Position numbers and translations under genes: made by a program. DNA of 64,000 bases from an uncultured Algibacter sp. (GTDB lineage Bacteria; Bacteroidota; Bacteroidia; Flavobacteriales; Flavobacteriaceae), in the NCBI RefSeq assembly GCF_947495675.1, contig NZ_CANLZX010000005.1, positions 1-64,000 of the forward strand. Reading direction: 5' to 3'. Positions 1 through 9,430 of the stretch are shown one piece after another (position 1 is the first letter of the stretch; each line of letters starts with the position of its first letter). Below the pieces are notes generated by a model. The model worked only from the letters and a program-made list of their open reading frames with translations, did no database searches and had not been told where the DNA came from.

Positions 1-120
1 AAATTAGGAAGTGATGTTATGACAGGTCCTTTATCGGCTATTAAAGGATTATTAAAACACCCTTTAACAGATATTGGGTTAGCTAAATTTTTAGCAGATT
101 ATAAAAAAGGAAATAGTTAA
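1..120 (+). CDS. fsa: Transaldolase / fructose-6-phosphate aldolase, C-terminal end (partial)
   Basis: Frame 1 is open from the window edge to TAA at 118-120 and gives 39 residues. They include [17 protein letters not shown], the closing signature of the short transaldolase/FSA family, which normally ends in an HPLTD...FLADW-like helix. The family is cytosolic and acts on fructose-6-phosphate or pentose-phosphate intermediates through a Schiff-base lysine, which would lie outside the window. A strong hairpin terminator follows within 25 bases. Only the tail is visible, so transaldolase and FSA activity cannot be told apart. Confidence 0.8.
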   Translation, partial: KLGSDVMTGPLSAIKGLLKHPLTDIGLAKFLADYKKGNS

Positions 121-143
121 AATACTATCATTTTATAAAAGTT

Positions 144-186
144 AAAAAGCTTCTCAATTCCAATATGGAATATGAGAAGCTTTTTT
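144..186. terminator. Bidirectional intrinsic terminator
   Basis: A perfect stem pairs AAAAGCTTCTCA (145-156) with TGAGAAGCTTTT (173-184) across a 16-nt loop. A T-run follows on the plus strand, and the run of A in front gives a T-run on the minus strand. It lies between the end of the transaldolase-like gene (120) and the end of the minus-strand amylase (205), so it can terminate both convergent transcripts. Confidence 0.8.
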
Positions 187-204
187 ATTAAACAAACTAC
201 AAGA

Positions 205-3075
205 CTATATTTTTATAAGTTTTATAGTGTTTACTTCACCTAAATCGTTAGTCACTTTAACTAAGTAAATGCTTTGATTTAGGTTTGATATGTTGAATTC
301 AAATCCTTTTTGGAAATCACCTTTAAAAGTTTTTACCAATTTTCCAGTTATAGAATAAATATTTAAAACTTCTATGTTTTTATTTATTTTAAATGAATTT
401 TTTGTAGGATTAGGAAATACTTTTAAGCCAGATTGTTTATCAACCTTATTTGTTGTTAATGTTGATGCTTTATTTCCATAAACTTTAAATTCACCAGGAG
501 CTAGGTTTATAGATGATATAGCACCATCAATAGTAGTTGTTCCTGAATTATCCATTAAATCATACCAATCTCCAGAATAAGGGAAGTTAGGATTTACAGA
601 TTGTGTAGTAACTGAAAAATTTGCTAGTACAATAACATTTTTTAATTCGGTACCAGAAGCGTTTTCATCACCTGTATAAATACTTATTCTAGGGGTTTGC
701 GTGCCAGAAGTAATATTGTAATCTCCTTCAAAAACAGCTTCATTAATTTTTAAAGAATTTAACCTTGCCCAATCATTATAAATTTGGCTTCTATTAGTAT
801 CACTTAACCAGTTATTTACCCATTGTGGTTGGGGTTTTGTGTCTAGTTTACAATCACCATCTCCGTTGCCATCATAATCTGAATTAACGGCTCCGTTTGA
901 GCACATCCAAATAGAGTTTTCCATGCCTAAATCTGCAAAATGCCAAACCATTTTTGGTCCAGGAACAGTAAGTGTTACAGCTCCTAAAGCAGACATTCTT
1001 TCTAAAGCAGTATTCAATTCAAATCCCGAACCACTATTTCCAAACTCCATCATTTCATACATGATTCTGTCTTTATCATGACTTTCTGGGTAACCAAGTG
1101 TTCGCTTTTCAGTAAAACCATGAGCCGTATGGCCCATTCTGTCAAAATTTATATCACTAGATTGGCCTTGAGCAAGGTTTTTATATGGTGTCCACATTTC
1201 GCTCCACATCATAATACCTTTAGGAATAGCGTCTCCAAGTCTGTAATTAGCCCATTGTTTTTCTTCAGTATCTCCACCCAAATGCTCAAATATAACATAA
1301 TGAGTTTCATCTAAACTCCAAGAGTAATCGGCATAATCTTTTAAAATATCAACACGGTCTTGTTGAAAGCTATTTGTACATCCTTCATCACCAGAAGAAC
1401 AATTTTGTGTGAATCCTTTGGTTAAATCCCAACGGAAACCATCAATATTAAACTCTTCTATCCAATGTTTTACAACACGTTTTGTGTAAACTTTTGTAAA
1501 AGAATTTGAATGGTCGAAATCCGAGCCAACACTATAGGTGTGTTTTGCGGTTTCGTTAAAATAAGGGTTTTCTGAACTTGGTTCTCCCCATCCATCGTTA
1601 TCTGAATCGTTCATCCACATGCGAACCATTGGGTTTCTACCAAATGCATGGTTTAATGCTACATCTAGAATTACTGCAATACCATTTTGGTGACAAACAT
1701 CTACTAGTTCTTTAAATTTATCTTCGGTTCCGTAAAACTTATCCAAAGCCATGTGAAATGAAGTGTTATAACCCCAACTCTCATTGCCTTCAAACTCCAT
1801 TACAGGCATTAGTTCAATAGCATTAATATTTAAGTTTTTAAAGTAGTCTATTTTATCAATAATATCTTGAAAGTTTCTATCGGCATTAAAATCACGAATT
1901 AAAACTTCATAAATTACTAAATCTTCTTTTTTAGGTTTATTGAAATTAGTAACCTGCCAATTATATGGTGTTTTTCCAGTTTGTAATACAGTAACCTCAC
2001 GTTCTTGACCAGCAGGATAAGCCGGTAAGCTTGGATATGTTGATGCTGGAATATATGGATCATCAAAAGGTGATAAAACTAAAGTAGAATAAGGATCTGC
2101 TGTTTTAACTAGTGCCGGTGAATTTGCTAATGGTGTTTTATCTACAACCCAATATTGGTAGGTTTCAATTTGTCCTGGCGTTAATCCTGTTAATGTTATC
2201 CAGAATTTGTTATTTCTTGAAGGGTCGCGTTTCATAGCATAACTAGTATCTGGTTGCCAGTTATTAAAACTACCTGCTACATAAACAAAATCTTTGCCTG
2301 TAGCATAAAGTACTAAAGTTGCCGTAGTTGGGTCGTTATCATCATAGGTAATACCATCTAAATACGTTTGTGGCATAACACTAAAATTCGAACCTGGATC
2401 TACAATAACCGAAAATGATTTGGTTTTTGTTGTACCAGCAACAGTAGCTTCAAGTGTGTAATTTTTATTTGTAGTAATATTTGTATCTGTATATGAATAA
2501 GAAGTAACACCAGATTGTGAGTTAATGGTACTGCCATCGACTTTTAATACGTAATCTGCATTGCCACCAGTATTTGATGCTGAAATGCTAAGATTACTTC
2601 CAGAATTTAAAATGGTTGTGGTATTGGTAGGTGTGCTTAATGATAACTGAAAAGCTCCAACATCTTCTAATATATCTTGAGATTTTTTATCGCCTGAACC
2701 ATCTTTAGCTTTTATTAAAAAGCCAATTCTTCCAATCCCAGTTCTTGAGAAAAATGAGGTTGGTGTAAAAGAAATTGTATAAGTATCTGAACCACTATTA
2801 TAAGTGAATCTATTTGTTTCGCTTGAGTTGTCCCAAGAGCCATTAGTTGGGCAATCTTGTTGTGCGGTTAAATTAGTATCATAAGACCAAGCCCATAAGT
2901 AAAGAGCATTACCAGTAATGTCCCAAGTTACTTCGTTAACACTACTACCTTGAATTGTAATGGTAATATTATCACTTTCTTCAAAAGGAGAGGGTGTTAC
3001 AGAATAAGTAACGTTTTGTTGTTGCGCGAAACACCAATTAGTAAATAATAAAAAAATAAGTATTAGTTTCTTCAT
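205..3075 (-). CDS. Secreted GH13 alpha-amylase with type IX secretion tail
   Basis: This 956-residue protein has a signal peptide (residues 1-17, cleavage after CFA), two beta-sandwich-like N-terminal regions, a CBM48-like segment near 250-335 (YVAGSFNNW) and a GH13 barrel. The GH13 motifs are intact: DVALNH (471-476), GFRWD with nucleophile Asp550, acid Glu597 in VIFEHLG, and ESHD ending at Asp667. Residues about 885-956 (VFPNPTKNSF...) form a Por/T9SS type A sorting domain, so the enzyme is probably exported to the cell surface or medium to cut starch-like glucans. It is the last gene of the susC-susD-susE-like arm but is separated from it by a hairpin. Its exact bond specificity is unknown. 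Confidence 0.92.
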   Translation of the reverse strand: MKKLILIFLLFTNWCFAQQQNVTYSVTPSPFEESDNITITIQGSSVNEVTWDITGNALYLWAWSYDTNLTAQQDCPTNGSWDNSSETNRFTYNSGSDTYTISFTPTSFFSRTGIGRIGFLIKAKDGSGDKKSQDILEDVGAFQLSLSTPTNTTTILNSGSNLSISASNTGGNADYVLKVDGSTINSQSGVTSYSYTDTNITTNKNYTLEATVAGTTKTKSFSVIVDPGSNFSVMPQTYLDGITYDDNDPTTATLVLYATGKDFVYVAGSFNNWQPDTSYAMKRDPSRNNKFWITLTGLTPGQIETYQYWVVDKTPLANSPALVKTADPYSTLVLSPFDDPYIPASTYPSLPAYPAGQEREVTVLQTGKTPYNWQVTNFNKPKKEDLVIYEVLIRDFNADRNFQDIIDKIDYFKNLNINAIELMPVMEFEGNESWGYNTSFHMALDKFYGTEDKFKELVDVCHQNGIAVILDVALNHAFGRNPMVRMWMNDSDNDGWGEPSSENPYFNETAKHTYSVGSDFDHSNSFTKVYTKRVVKHWIEEFNIDGFRWDLTKGFTQNCSSGDEGCTNSFQQDRVDILKDYADYSWSLDETHYVIFEHLGGDTEEKQWANYRLGDAIPKGIMMWSEMWTPYKNLAQGQSSDINFDRMGHTAHGFTEKRTLGYPESHDKDRIMYEMMEFGNSGSGFELNTALERMSALGAVTLTVPGPKMVWHFADLGMENSIWMCSNGAVNSDYDGNGDGDCKLDTKPQPQWVNNWLSDTNRSQIYNDWARLNSLKINEAVFEGDYNITSGTQTPRISIYTGDENASGTELKNVIVLANFSVTTQSVNPNFPYSGDWYDLMDNSGTTTIDGAISSINLAPGEFKVYGNKASTLTTNKVDKQSGLKVFPNPTKNSFKINKNIEVLNIYSITGKLVKTFKGDFQKGFEFNISNLNQSIYLVKVTNDLGEVNTIKLIKI

Positions 3076-3093
3076 AGCATTAAGTTTTATAAA

Positions 3094-3129
3094 AAAAGGG
3101 GTTACAGCACCTAACTTGCAACCCCTTTT
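3094..3129 (-). terminator. Hairpin terminator/attenuator between the SusE-like gene and the amylase
   Basis: On the minus strand AAAAGGGGTT (3129-3120) pairs perfectly with AACCCCTTTT (3103-3094) around a 16-nt loop, and the T-run continues to 3091. It lies 28 bases after the SusE-like stop and 18 bases before the amylase start. It has the form of a rho-independent terminator, or of a processing hairpin that lowers distal expression. Confidence 0.65.
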
Positions 3130-3157
3130 AATTAGTTTATATCTTTTTTATAAGAGC

Positions 3158-4507
3158 TTACCTTGAACCTAAGTAATAAACAGGTCCAGCAGCATCATTA
3201 AAATCTATAGAAACTACATAGTTTCCAGCAGTAACAGCAATATTGTTATCAGCATCTTGATCTAGAATATTATCAAGATTTGCATCTCCATAATCACCAC
3301 CCCAATCATTATTCATACGGAATTTAATTTCGCCATCAACCATAGTAAGATTTTCAGCATAAAACACGCCAGGTTGAATTTCTGTTAAGCTTCCATCAGG
3401 TGTTGCTCCCCAATCATTGTAACCAGACCCTACAGCACCCCAAACGGTTGCTTCTTCAATAGTGTAAGAATTGTCATTTAGGTTTATAGTTATTAAATAG
3501 TGTCCGGCAGTTGATGCAATATTATTATCAGCATCAGTATCTAAAACACCATCAAGAGTTGCATCACCAAAATTAACATCCCAAGCATTATTCATACGGA
3601 ATTTAATTTCGCCGTCTAATAATTGAACACCAACTTTAAAAGTATCGGTTGTATAATCATAGTAGAATTTTGCATCAGGAGTTGCACCCCAATCGTTATA
3701 TCCAGATCCTACAACACCCCATGAATATGGCTCAATTGTATAAGAGTTATCGTTAGTATCGATAGTAATTTTGTAATCTCCAGCAGTAACAGCAATATTG
3801 TTATCTGGGTCTGCATCTAATACACCATCTAAATCAGCATCACCTAAATCACCACCCCATTCGTTATTTTCTCTAAATTTAATTTCACCATCTACTAAGT
3901 TTACATAAGAAACAATGACACCAGGCACAGCTGTAGTGTAAAATTTAGCATCAGCAAATGCGCCCCAGTTATTATAACCAGAACCAACTACACCCCAAGA
4001 AGCAACTTCAAAAGCACCACCACCTTCTACTATTTCAGGTAAAACTACTGTAAGTTCTTGTATTGCAGAATATGTTGGTAAGCCTTCAGTTCCAACAAAT
4101 CCTTTTACTCTAAAGTAAAGTGTTCCTGTATTTGGTAAATCTGTATTAGGGTCATTATCTAAACCAGCTTCTGTAGCAAATTCAAGCATTTTTCCAATAG
4201 TTACAGCAAGTTCATTTCCTCCTGTAGTTCCAACTTGTTTTGCGTCTGTAAAATCCCCTAATATTGAATTTTCCAATTCGTAAGTTACATTTGTTGGTAC
4301 GCCAAAGTTAGCATCTTGCCAAGTAAAGCGTTCACCCAAATTGTTTGAAGCTGCAACCGTTAGTACATACTCCTCTAAAAAAGAATTAGAGAACATGATG
4401 CCTTCAACAGGTGCTTGAGCGGTGAATACTAAATCATCATCTTGATCACAGGCAGTAAAGCCTATGAATGCAATTAATAAGAGTGATAAAAGTTTTATAT
4501 TTTTCAT
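3158..4507 (-). CDS. SusE/SusF-like outer-membrane starch-binding lipoprotein
   Basis: This 449-residue lipoprotein has lipobox GFTAC with Cys20. An N-terminal SusE-like domain (about 25-160) is followed by three tandem repeats at about 171-260, 263-352 and 356-446. Each repeat opens with WG-VGSGYN-WG and contains DGEIKFR-NN-W, a pattern of SusE/F carbohydrate-binding modules, then an Asp-rich stretch (DADLDGVLDADPDNN and variants) that could bind calcium. The known role of SusE/F proteins is to hold starch at the cell surface next to SusCD. It lies 20 bases after susD in the same direction, so co-transcription is likely. Confidence 0.88.
   Translation of the reverse strand: MKNIKLLSLLLIAFIGFTACDQDDDLVFTAQAPVEGIMFSNSFLEEYVLTVAASNNLGERFTWQDANFGVPTNVTYELENSILGDFTDAKQVGTTGGNELAVTIGKMLEFATEAGLDNDPNTDLPNTGTLYFRVKGFVGTEGLPTYSAIQELTVVLPEIVEGGGAFEVASWGVVGSGYNNWGAFADAKFYTTAVPGVIVSYVNLVDGEIKFRENNEWGGDLGDADLDGVLDADPDNNIAVTAGDYKITIDTNDNSYTIEPYSWGVVGSGYNDWGATPDAKFYYDYTTDTFKVGVQLLDGEIKFRMNNAWDVNFGDATLDGVLDTDADNNIASTAGHYLITINLNDNSYTIEEATVWGAVGSGYNDWGATPDGSLTEIQPGVFYAENLTMVDGEIKFRMNNDWGGDYGDANLDNILDQDADNNIAVTAGNYVVSIDFNDAAGPVYYLGSR
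3170..3997 (-). repeat. Three tandem ~90-codon repeats inside the SusE-like gene
   Basis: The repeat units lie at about 3728-3997, 3452-3721 and 3170-3442. The proteins they encode align almost without gaps (WGVVGSGYNDWGAT, then DGEIKFRMNN, then LDGVLDTDADNN). The DNA is similar enough between units for recombination to change the copy number. Confidence 0.85.
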
Positions 4508-4527
4508 AATCGTTTATATTTAGTTTT

Positions 4528-6084
4528 TTAGAATCCTGGGTTTTGAGTTAAATTTGGGTTAGCTTGTAATGCAGAAGAAGGAATTGGATATAATTTATAA
4601 GTGGCTGGAATTGATGTGCCATCTTTTACACCACCTTTCCATGGCCATAAATATTTGTTTCCTGTAAACATTCCAAATCGTATTAAATCTGTACGTCTGT
4701 GACCTTCTAGGTTTAATTCTCTTCCACGTTCATCAATTATAAATTGCTCAGTTAAATCTGTTTGTGTTATAGGGCTAGCTTTTGATCTTGTACGAACATT
4801 ATTTACATAAGTTACAGCAGTTCCCATATCTGCACCTGCAGCACCTCTAACAGCACATTCAGCATACATTAAGTAAGCATCGGCTAGTCTAAATAAAGGA
4901 AAGTCTGTTGGAGAAAAACTTGAAGGTAAAGAAGTTCCTGTTAAGTTAGTATTTCTAAATTTGATAGAAGGATAACCATCAGTCCATTCTTTATAGTCTT
5001 CCATTTCGTAATTGTGACCTTCAGTCCAAAATAATTTTGCTCTTTCGTCTGATGTAGTTCCTAAATCACCAAATAAACCATACCAAGCTTTGCTCGATCT
5101 GTGACCACCCCAACCTTCAGTAGCTCCAAATTGAGCTAAAGGCGTTGTATCTGCGTTTAAGCTTCCATTAACTATGTAAGTAGTGTTTCCGTAACTTTGA
5201 CTTACTTGTGCATCAGCAATTAATGGAAATATAATTTCTGTAGACGAATCATTATCTGCTGAAAATATACTCACGAAATCTGTTGCTAATGAATAAGGGC
5301 CTTCTGTAATTACTTTATTAGCATAAGTCGCTGCTTCACCATATCTAGGAGTTCCTGTATACACTTCGGCATTTAAATATAATTTTGCTAATAACATTTG
5401 TGCAGCACCTTTGGTTGCTCTACCATAAGTATTTGTTTCTGGTAATAAAGGTTCTATAGCTAATAATTCAGATTCAACAAAGTCAAACAATTCTTGTCGT
5501 GATGCTTCAGGTAAAGATTCTGTTTGACCAAAAGTGTCTTCAGTAGCTAAAACTCCTTTTCCGAATACATCTATAAGATAATAGTTTGCTAAAGCTCTAA
5601 TAAAACGTACTTCAGAATTAATACCTTCTTTGTTTTCTAAATCTACATTAGGTAGAATAGAAAGTAAGTTATTACATTGAGGGATTGTAAAGAAAATTCT
5701 ATTGTATAAATATCTAAAGAATTTGTTCTCAGGTGTCCAGTCTGTAGTAGTAGTTAATTGATCAAGACCATTATCACCCCATCTATTTTTCATAGCATCT
5801 GCAGCGAAATCCTGAAGGTTAACAATACCTCTTAAAAAAGGTGATTCACCAGCATCGTCACTAATATCTGAACTACCAGGGCCATCTGCTCCAGAAAGTG
5901 CAAAAGAACCGTAAAGTCTTGATAATATGCCCTCAACTGCTTGTGGGTCTTGAGCTAGAAGCTCATCAAGAGATAATTCAATAATTGGTTTTGTGTTTAA
6001 ATCATCTGTGCAACTTATGTTAACAGTGAAGATTACTACTAAACCAAATAGTAATTTTAAAGTTTTATTTTTCATAATTTTCAT
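4528..6084 (-). CDS. susD: SusD/RagB-family glycan-binding lipoprotein
   Basis: This 518-residue protein has an N-terminal lipoprotein signal (VNISC, Cys25) and the SusD arrangement: an early SusD-like segment (PQAVEGILSRLYGSF), TPR-like helices, and the C-terminal RDTDLIRFG-type motif (here RRTDLIRFGMF) that recurs in the family. SusD proteins sit as a lid on the SusC transporter and capture oligosaccharides at the cell surface. The gene starts 3 bases after the susC stop, as expected of a SusCD pair. Translation could begin at Met1 or Met4 (MKIMKNK); both keep the signal peptide. The ligand is inferred to be alpha-glucan from the neighbouring enzymes. Confidence 0.95.
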   Translation of the reverse strand: MKIMKNKTLKLLFGLVVIFTVNISCTDDLNTKPIIELSLDELLAQDPQAVEGILSRLYGSFALSGADGPGSSDISDDAGESPFLRGIVNLQDFAADAMKNRWGDNGLDQLTTTTDWTPENKFFRYLYNRIFFTIPQCNNLLSILPNVDLENKEGINSEVRFIRALANYYLIDVFGKGVLATEDTFGQTESLPEASRQELFDFVESELLAIEPLLPETNTYGRATKGAAQMLLAKLYLNAEVYTGTPRYGEAATYANKVITEGPYSLATDFVSIFSADNDSSTEIIFPLIADAQVSQSYGNTTYIVNGSLNADTTPLAQFGATEGWGGHRSSKAWYGLFGDLGTTSDERAKLFWTEGHNYEMEDYKEWTDGYPSIKFRNTNLTGTSLPSSFSPTDFPLFRLADAYLMYAECAVRGAAGADMGTAVTYVNNVRTRSKASPITQTDLTEQFIIDERGRELNLEGHRRTDLIRFGMFTGNKYLWPWKGGVKDGTSIPATYKLYPIPSSALQANPNLTQNPGF

Positions 6085-6087
6085 AGT

Positions 6088-9000
6088 TTAAAAATCAACA
6101 TTAATACCTAAATTATAAACTGTTGCTCTAGGATAGAAGTCGTTATCAATCCCTGTGAAATTTTCTGGATCTTGTCCCGAATAATTTGTAATTAAGAAAG
6201 GATTGTTAACAGCACCATATATTTTAAGCGTTGCATTTTTTATAACATTACTTAACGTATGGCCAAGTACAATATTTTCGCATCTTAAGAATGAAGCACC
6301 TTCAATAAAGTAATCTGAATATTGAACAGGATCGACAATATCTGTAAATACTGGATTTGCTTCACCAGTAAAGAAATTTAATGTGTTGTTAAACGAATTG
6401 CCATCTAAAGATAGTGCATTTTCTACAGCACCATGAGTTAAACGTCTTGAGTTATAAATTTCACCATCTAACTGGCCTCTAAAGCTAGCACTTAAATCCC
6501 AGTTTTTGTAGTTCATATTAAAACCAAAACCAAAAGTCCAGTTAGGTTGTATAGCTCTATAGTATCTGTCAGCTTCAGTAATTCTACCATCATCATTTAA
6601 ATCTACAAAAGATCCTAGAATTGGGTCTCCAGCTGTATCATAAACTTGTTTTAACACCCAAGCAGAACCTGCTTGTTCGCCTAAAGCATGTCTTAGAAGG
6701 ATATTTCCTGTTCCTATGGCTAAGCCACCATCTTCTGCATTAATTTGTTCTGCACCTTTTAAATCTGTTACTTCGGTAATATTATATGAAAGGTTACCGT
6801 TAAAAGATAGATTGAAAACTTCATTTTGTATAGGGTTTAAGTTTAAGTTTAATTCAAAACCTTTACTTTCTGTTGAGCCCACATTTTGAATAACCTGATC
6901 ACTTAATGCTTGTCCTGGTGGTACATTTGTTAGAACTAATAAATCTGTGGTTTCTCTTTTAAAGATATCAAAAGAACCAGAAAGGAAACTGTTTGTAAAG
7001 AAATCAAAATCAACACCCGCATTATAAGTGGTTGTTTTTTCCCAAGTTAAATCTGGGTTAAATTCTTTAGCGTTATATAAATTAACACCTGTTATGTATT
7101 GACTTTGTGGAGAACCTATTTCAAATAATGGAATAGATGGATAAAAACCAACTTGCCCAGATATATCTTGTTGTCCCGTTTCACCCCATCCAAATCTTAA
7201 CTTAAAATCGTTAACAAAGTTTATATCTTTTAAGAAACTTTCCTCTTTAACCTTCCAAGCTAAAGCAGCAGAAGGAAAATAACCCCAACGATTATCTTCT
7301 GTAAAGAATGATGATCCATCTGCTCTTAAAGATGCTGTAACAAGATATTTGTTGTTTAGATTAATATTTGCTCTACCAAAGAAAGATTGAAGGTTTAGCT
7401 CGTTAAAATATCTGTTATTAGGATTTAAAGGGTCGAAATTAATTACTCTTTGGCCAGTTACTGGGTCGTTTTGGTATTCATCTTTAATACCATCATTTTT
7501 AAAATTTTGGTAAGAATAACCTGCTTGTACATCAAAGTTATTGATAAAAGATTCTTCAAATTCTTTTCTATAAGCTAAGTAAGATTCCATAGTAACATTA
7601 GTAATATGTTGGTTTTCACCAAAGCTTTTTCCTGGATTAAAAATATATGTCCCAGCAGGAACATTGGTATCAGGAACTAACGTATATGCATTGATAGCAT
7701 TTTCGGCGAAATTTTCAGTAATCTCTGCTCTAGAAGCTTCTAAACCTAAATTCACAATAGCGCGTAATTCTGGTAAAAAGTGCATCTTATAATCTAGTTC
7801 TATATTACCAAGTATACGATTTACTTTTTCTGGGCGTGTTCTTTGAAGTAATACACCTAAAGGATTTCCTGCTCCAATTTTTGCATTTGGGTCGTTAGGA
7901 TTGTCTGATGCTTGTAATTGCTGATAGAAACCACCAAAAATTGAATTTGCATCATAAATTGGTTTTGTAGGATCCATGGAGATAGCTCCACCTAAAGCAG
8001 CACCATCATCAATAGAGTTTTTATCTACAACAGTTCCTTTAGCATTAATATCTACTTTTAAGTGATCGTCAAAAAACTTAGGCGTTAATCTTAACGATGC
8101 TGTAATTCTTTCGTAATCATTAGTTCTTACAACACCTTCGGTTTCATTATAACCAATAGAAGCTCTAAAAGGAATTTTTTTCAATAAATTAGCTCTTACA
8201 CCAAAGTTGTAATCTTTAGTCACAGCTGTTCTGTATATAACATCTTGCCAATCTGTATTATAAATAGCTCTATCACCACTTGGTGTGCTAATAATTTGTG
8301 AAACAGATTGATTAGTATCTACACTTCCAACAGGTACACCTAAAGCTTCTATGTTTTCTGGAAAGTATGTTTGTGCGAATGATACAAACTCATCACCATT
8401 CATAACTTGAATCTGGTCTCTTGAGCTCACATTGCTTAAAGATGTTCTTGCAGAGAAATTAAATTTAGCTTCTCCAGAAGTTCCTTTTTTAGTAGTAATA
8501 ATAAGTACACCATTAGAAGCACGCGAACCGTAAATAGCAGTTGCAGAAGCATCTTTTAGTACACTAAAACTTTCAATATCATTTGGGTTTATTAAACTTA
8601 AAGGGTTACCTACACCAGCAACACCACCATTATCTAATGGTACACCGTCAATAACAATTAATGGCGCGTTATTACCAGAAAGCGATGATCCACCTCTAAT
8701 TCTAATATTTGGAGCGGCATCTGGTTGTCCACCAGCACTAGTAATTCTAACACCTGCAGCTTTACCTTGTAGTAATTGATCTGGAGAGACAACAGCACCT
8801 TGGTTAAAGTCTTTAGACGAAATAACATCAACAGCACCAGTTAGGTCTTCTTTTTTAACACTACCATAACCAATAATAACAATCTCATCTAATTGAGAAG
8901 TATCTTCGGTTAATTGAATGTTTAATTTTGATTGCCCTGAGTAGATAACTTCTTGCGATTGGTATCCAATATAGGAAAATACAATAACGTCTCCATTATT

Positions 9001-9192
9001 TGCTTCAATACGGTAATTTCCATCAAAGTCTGTTGCGGTACCAGTACTGGTTCCTTTAACAACAACATTAACTCCTGGGAGTGGAATTGAAGTGGATTGT
9101 TCTGTTACCGTTCCTGTAAGTGGTGTTTGCCCAAATATGTGGACGGGAGCCAAAAACAGAAAAAACAGTAAACTATTAAAAATTGTCTTCAT
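6088..9192 (-). CDS. susC: SusC/RagA-family TonB-dependent outer-membrane transporter
   Basis: This 1,034-residue protein has a signal peptide, a carboxypeptidase-D-like domain (about 23-105, LTGTVTEQSTSIPLPGVNV), the SusC TonB-box region (LDEIVIIGYG), a plug (about 115-235, with RIRGGSSLSGNNAPLIVIDG) and a long beta-barrel ending in Phe. It imports maltodextrin-type oligosaccharides into the periplasm using TonB/ExbBD energy. It is first in the minus arm, with a good promoter and a LacI-type operator upstream and susD directly downstream. The length is normal for the family. Confidence 0.96.
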   Translation of the reverse strand: MKTIFNSLLFFLFLAPVHIFGQTPLTGTVTEQSTSIPLPGVNVVVKGTSTGTATDFDGNYRIEANNGDVIVFSYIGYQSQEVIYSGQSKLNIQLTEDTSQLDEIVIIGYGSVKKEDLTGAVDVISSKDFNQGAVVSPDQLLQGKAAGVRITSAGGQPDAAPNIRIRGGSSLSGNNAPLIVIDGVPLDNGGVAGVGNPLSLINPNDIESFSVLKDASATAIYGSRASNGVLIITTKKGTSGEAKFNFSARTSLSNVSSRDQIQVMNGDEFVSFAQTYFPENIEALGVPVGSVDTNQSVSQIISTPSGDRAIYNTDWQDVIYRTAVTKDYNFGVRANLLKKIPFRASIGYNETEGVVRTNDYERITASLRLTPKFFDDHLKVDINAKGTVVDKNSIDDGAALGGAISMDPTKPIYDANSIFGGFYQQLQASDNPNDPNAKIGAGNPLGVLLQRTRPEKVNRILGNIELDYKMHFLPELRAIVNLGLEASRAEITENFAENAINAYTLVPDTNVPAGTYIFNPGKSFGENQHITNVTMESYLAYRKEFEESFINNFDVQAGYSYQNFKNDGIKDEYQNDPVTGQRVINFDPLNPNNRYFNELNLQSFFGRANINLNNKYLVTASLRADGSSFFTEDNRWGYFPSAALAWKVKEESFLKDINFVNDFKLRFGWGETGQQDISGQVGFYPSIPLFEIGSPQSQYITGVNLYNAKEFNPDLTWEKTTTYNAGVDFDFFTNSFLSGSFDIFKRETTDLLVLTNVPPGQALSDQVIQNVGSTESKGFELNLNLNPIQNEVFNLSFNGNLSYNITEVTDLKGAEQINAEDGGLAIGTGNILLRHALGEQAGSAWVLKQVYDTAGDPILGSFVDLNDDGRITEADRYYRAIQPNWTFGFGFNMNYKNWDLSASFRGQLDGEIYNSRRLTHGAVENALSLDGNSFNNTLNFFTGEANPVFTDIVDPVQYSDYFIEGASFLRCENIVLGHTLSNVIKNATLKIYGAVNNPFLITNYSGQDPENFTGIDNDFYPRATVYNLGINVDF

Positions 9193-9228
9193 ACAAATTA
9201 GTTTAGTTAATAAGTCATTTTAATTTAG

Positions 9229-9245
9229 TTATATTTTCACTTCTC
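9229..9245 (+). repeat. 17-bp direct repeat, copy 1 (susC leader)
   Basis: The sequence TTATATTTTCACTTCTC occurs here and again, identically, at 10572-10588. This copy lies in the 5' untranslated leader of susC, antisense to the transcript. The two copies flank the lacI-family gene. Confidence 0.7.
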
Positions 9246-9250
9246 GATAT

Positions 9251-9278
9251 CAAAGCTATGTAAAGAAATTGTAAACAA
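9251..9278 (-). promoter_or_regulatory. susC promoter (Bacteroidota type)
   Basis: On the minus strand TTG (9278-9276), a 17-nt spacer and TAGCTTTG (9258-9251) match the Bacteroidota -33/-7 consensus. Transcription would start near 9244, leaving a leader of about 50 nt before the susC ATG at 9192. Confidence 0.7.
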
Positions 9279-9303
9279 GTAAATAAGTATTACGAAATAT
9301 TTA

Positions 9304-9319
9304 ACGAAAACGTTTTCGT
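9304..9319. promoter_or_regulatory. LacI-family operator palindrome
   Basis: ACGAAAACGTTTTCGT is a perfect 16-bp palindrome with the central CG step typical of LacI/CcpA-family operators. It lies 25 bp upstream of the susC -33 element and 112 bp upstream of the lacI-type gene at 9431. It is the likely site for that regulator. Its position upstream of -33 would also suit activation. Confidence 0.75.
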
Positions 9320-9430
9320 GTTAACAACTTTTCAAAATATATACCTTATTTTGATAAAACCATAATAACTGTTTTGTTTAAATAATCTTATATATTTACA
9401 AAATCATATGAATTATTACTAATTTAGAGT

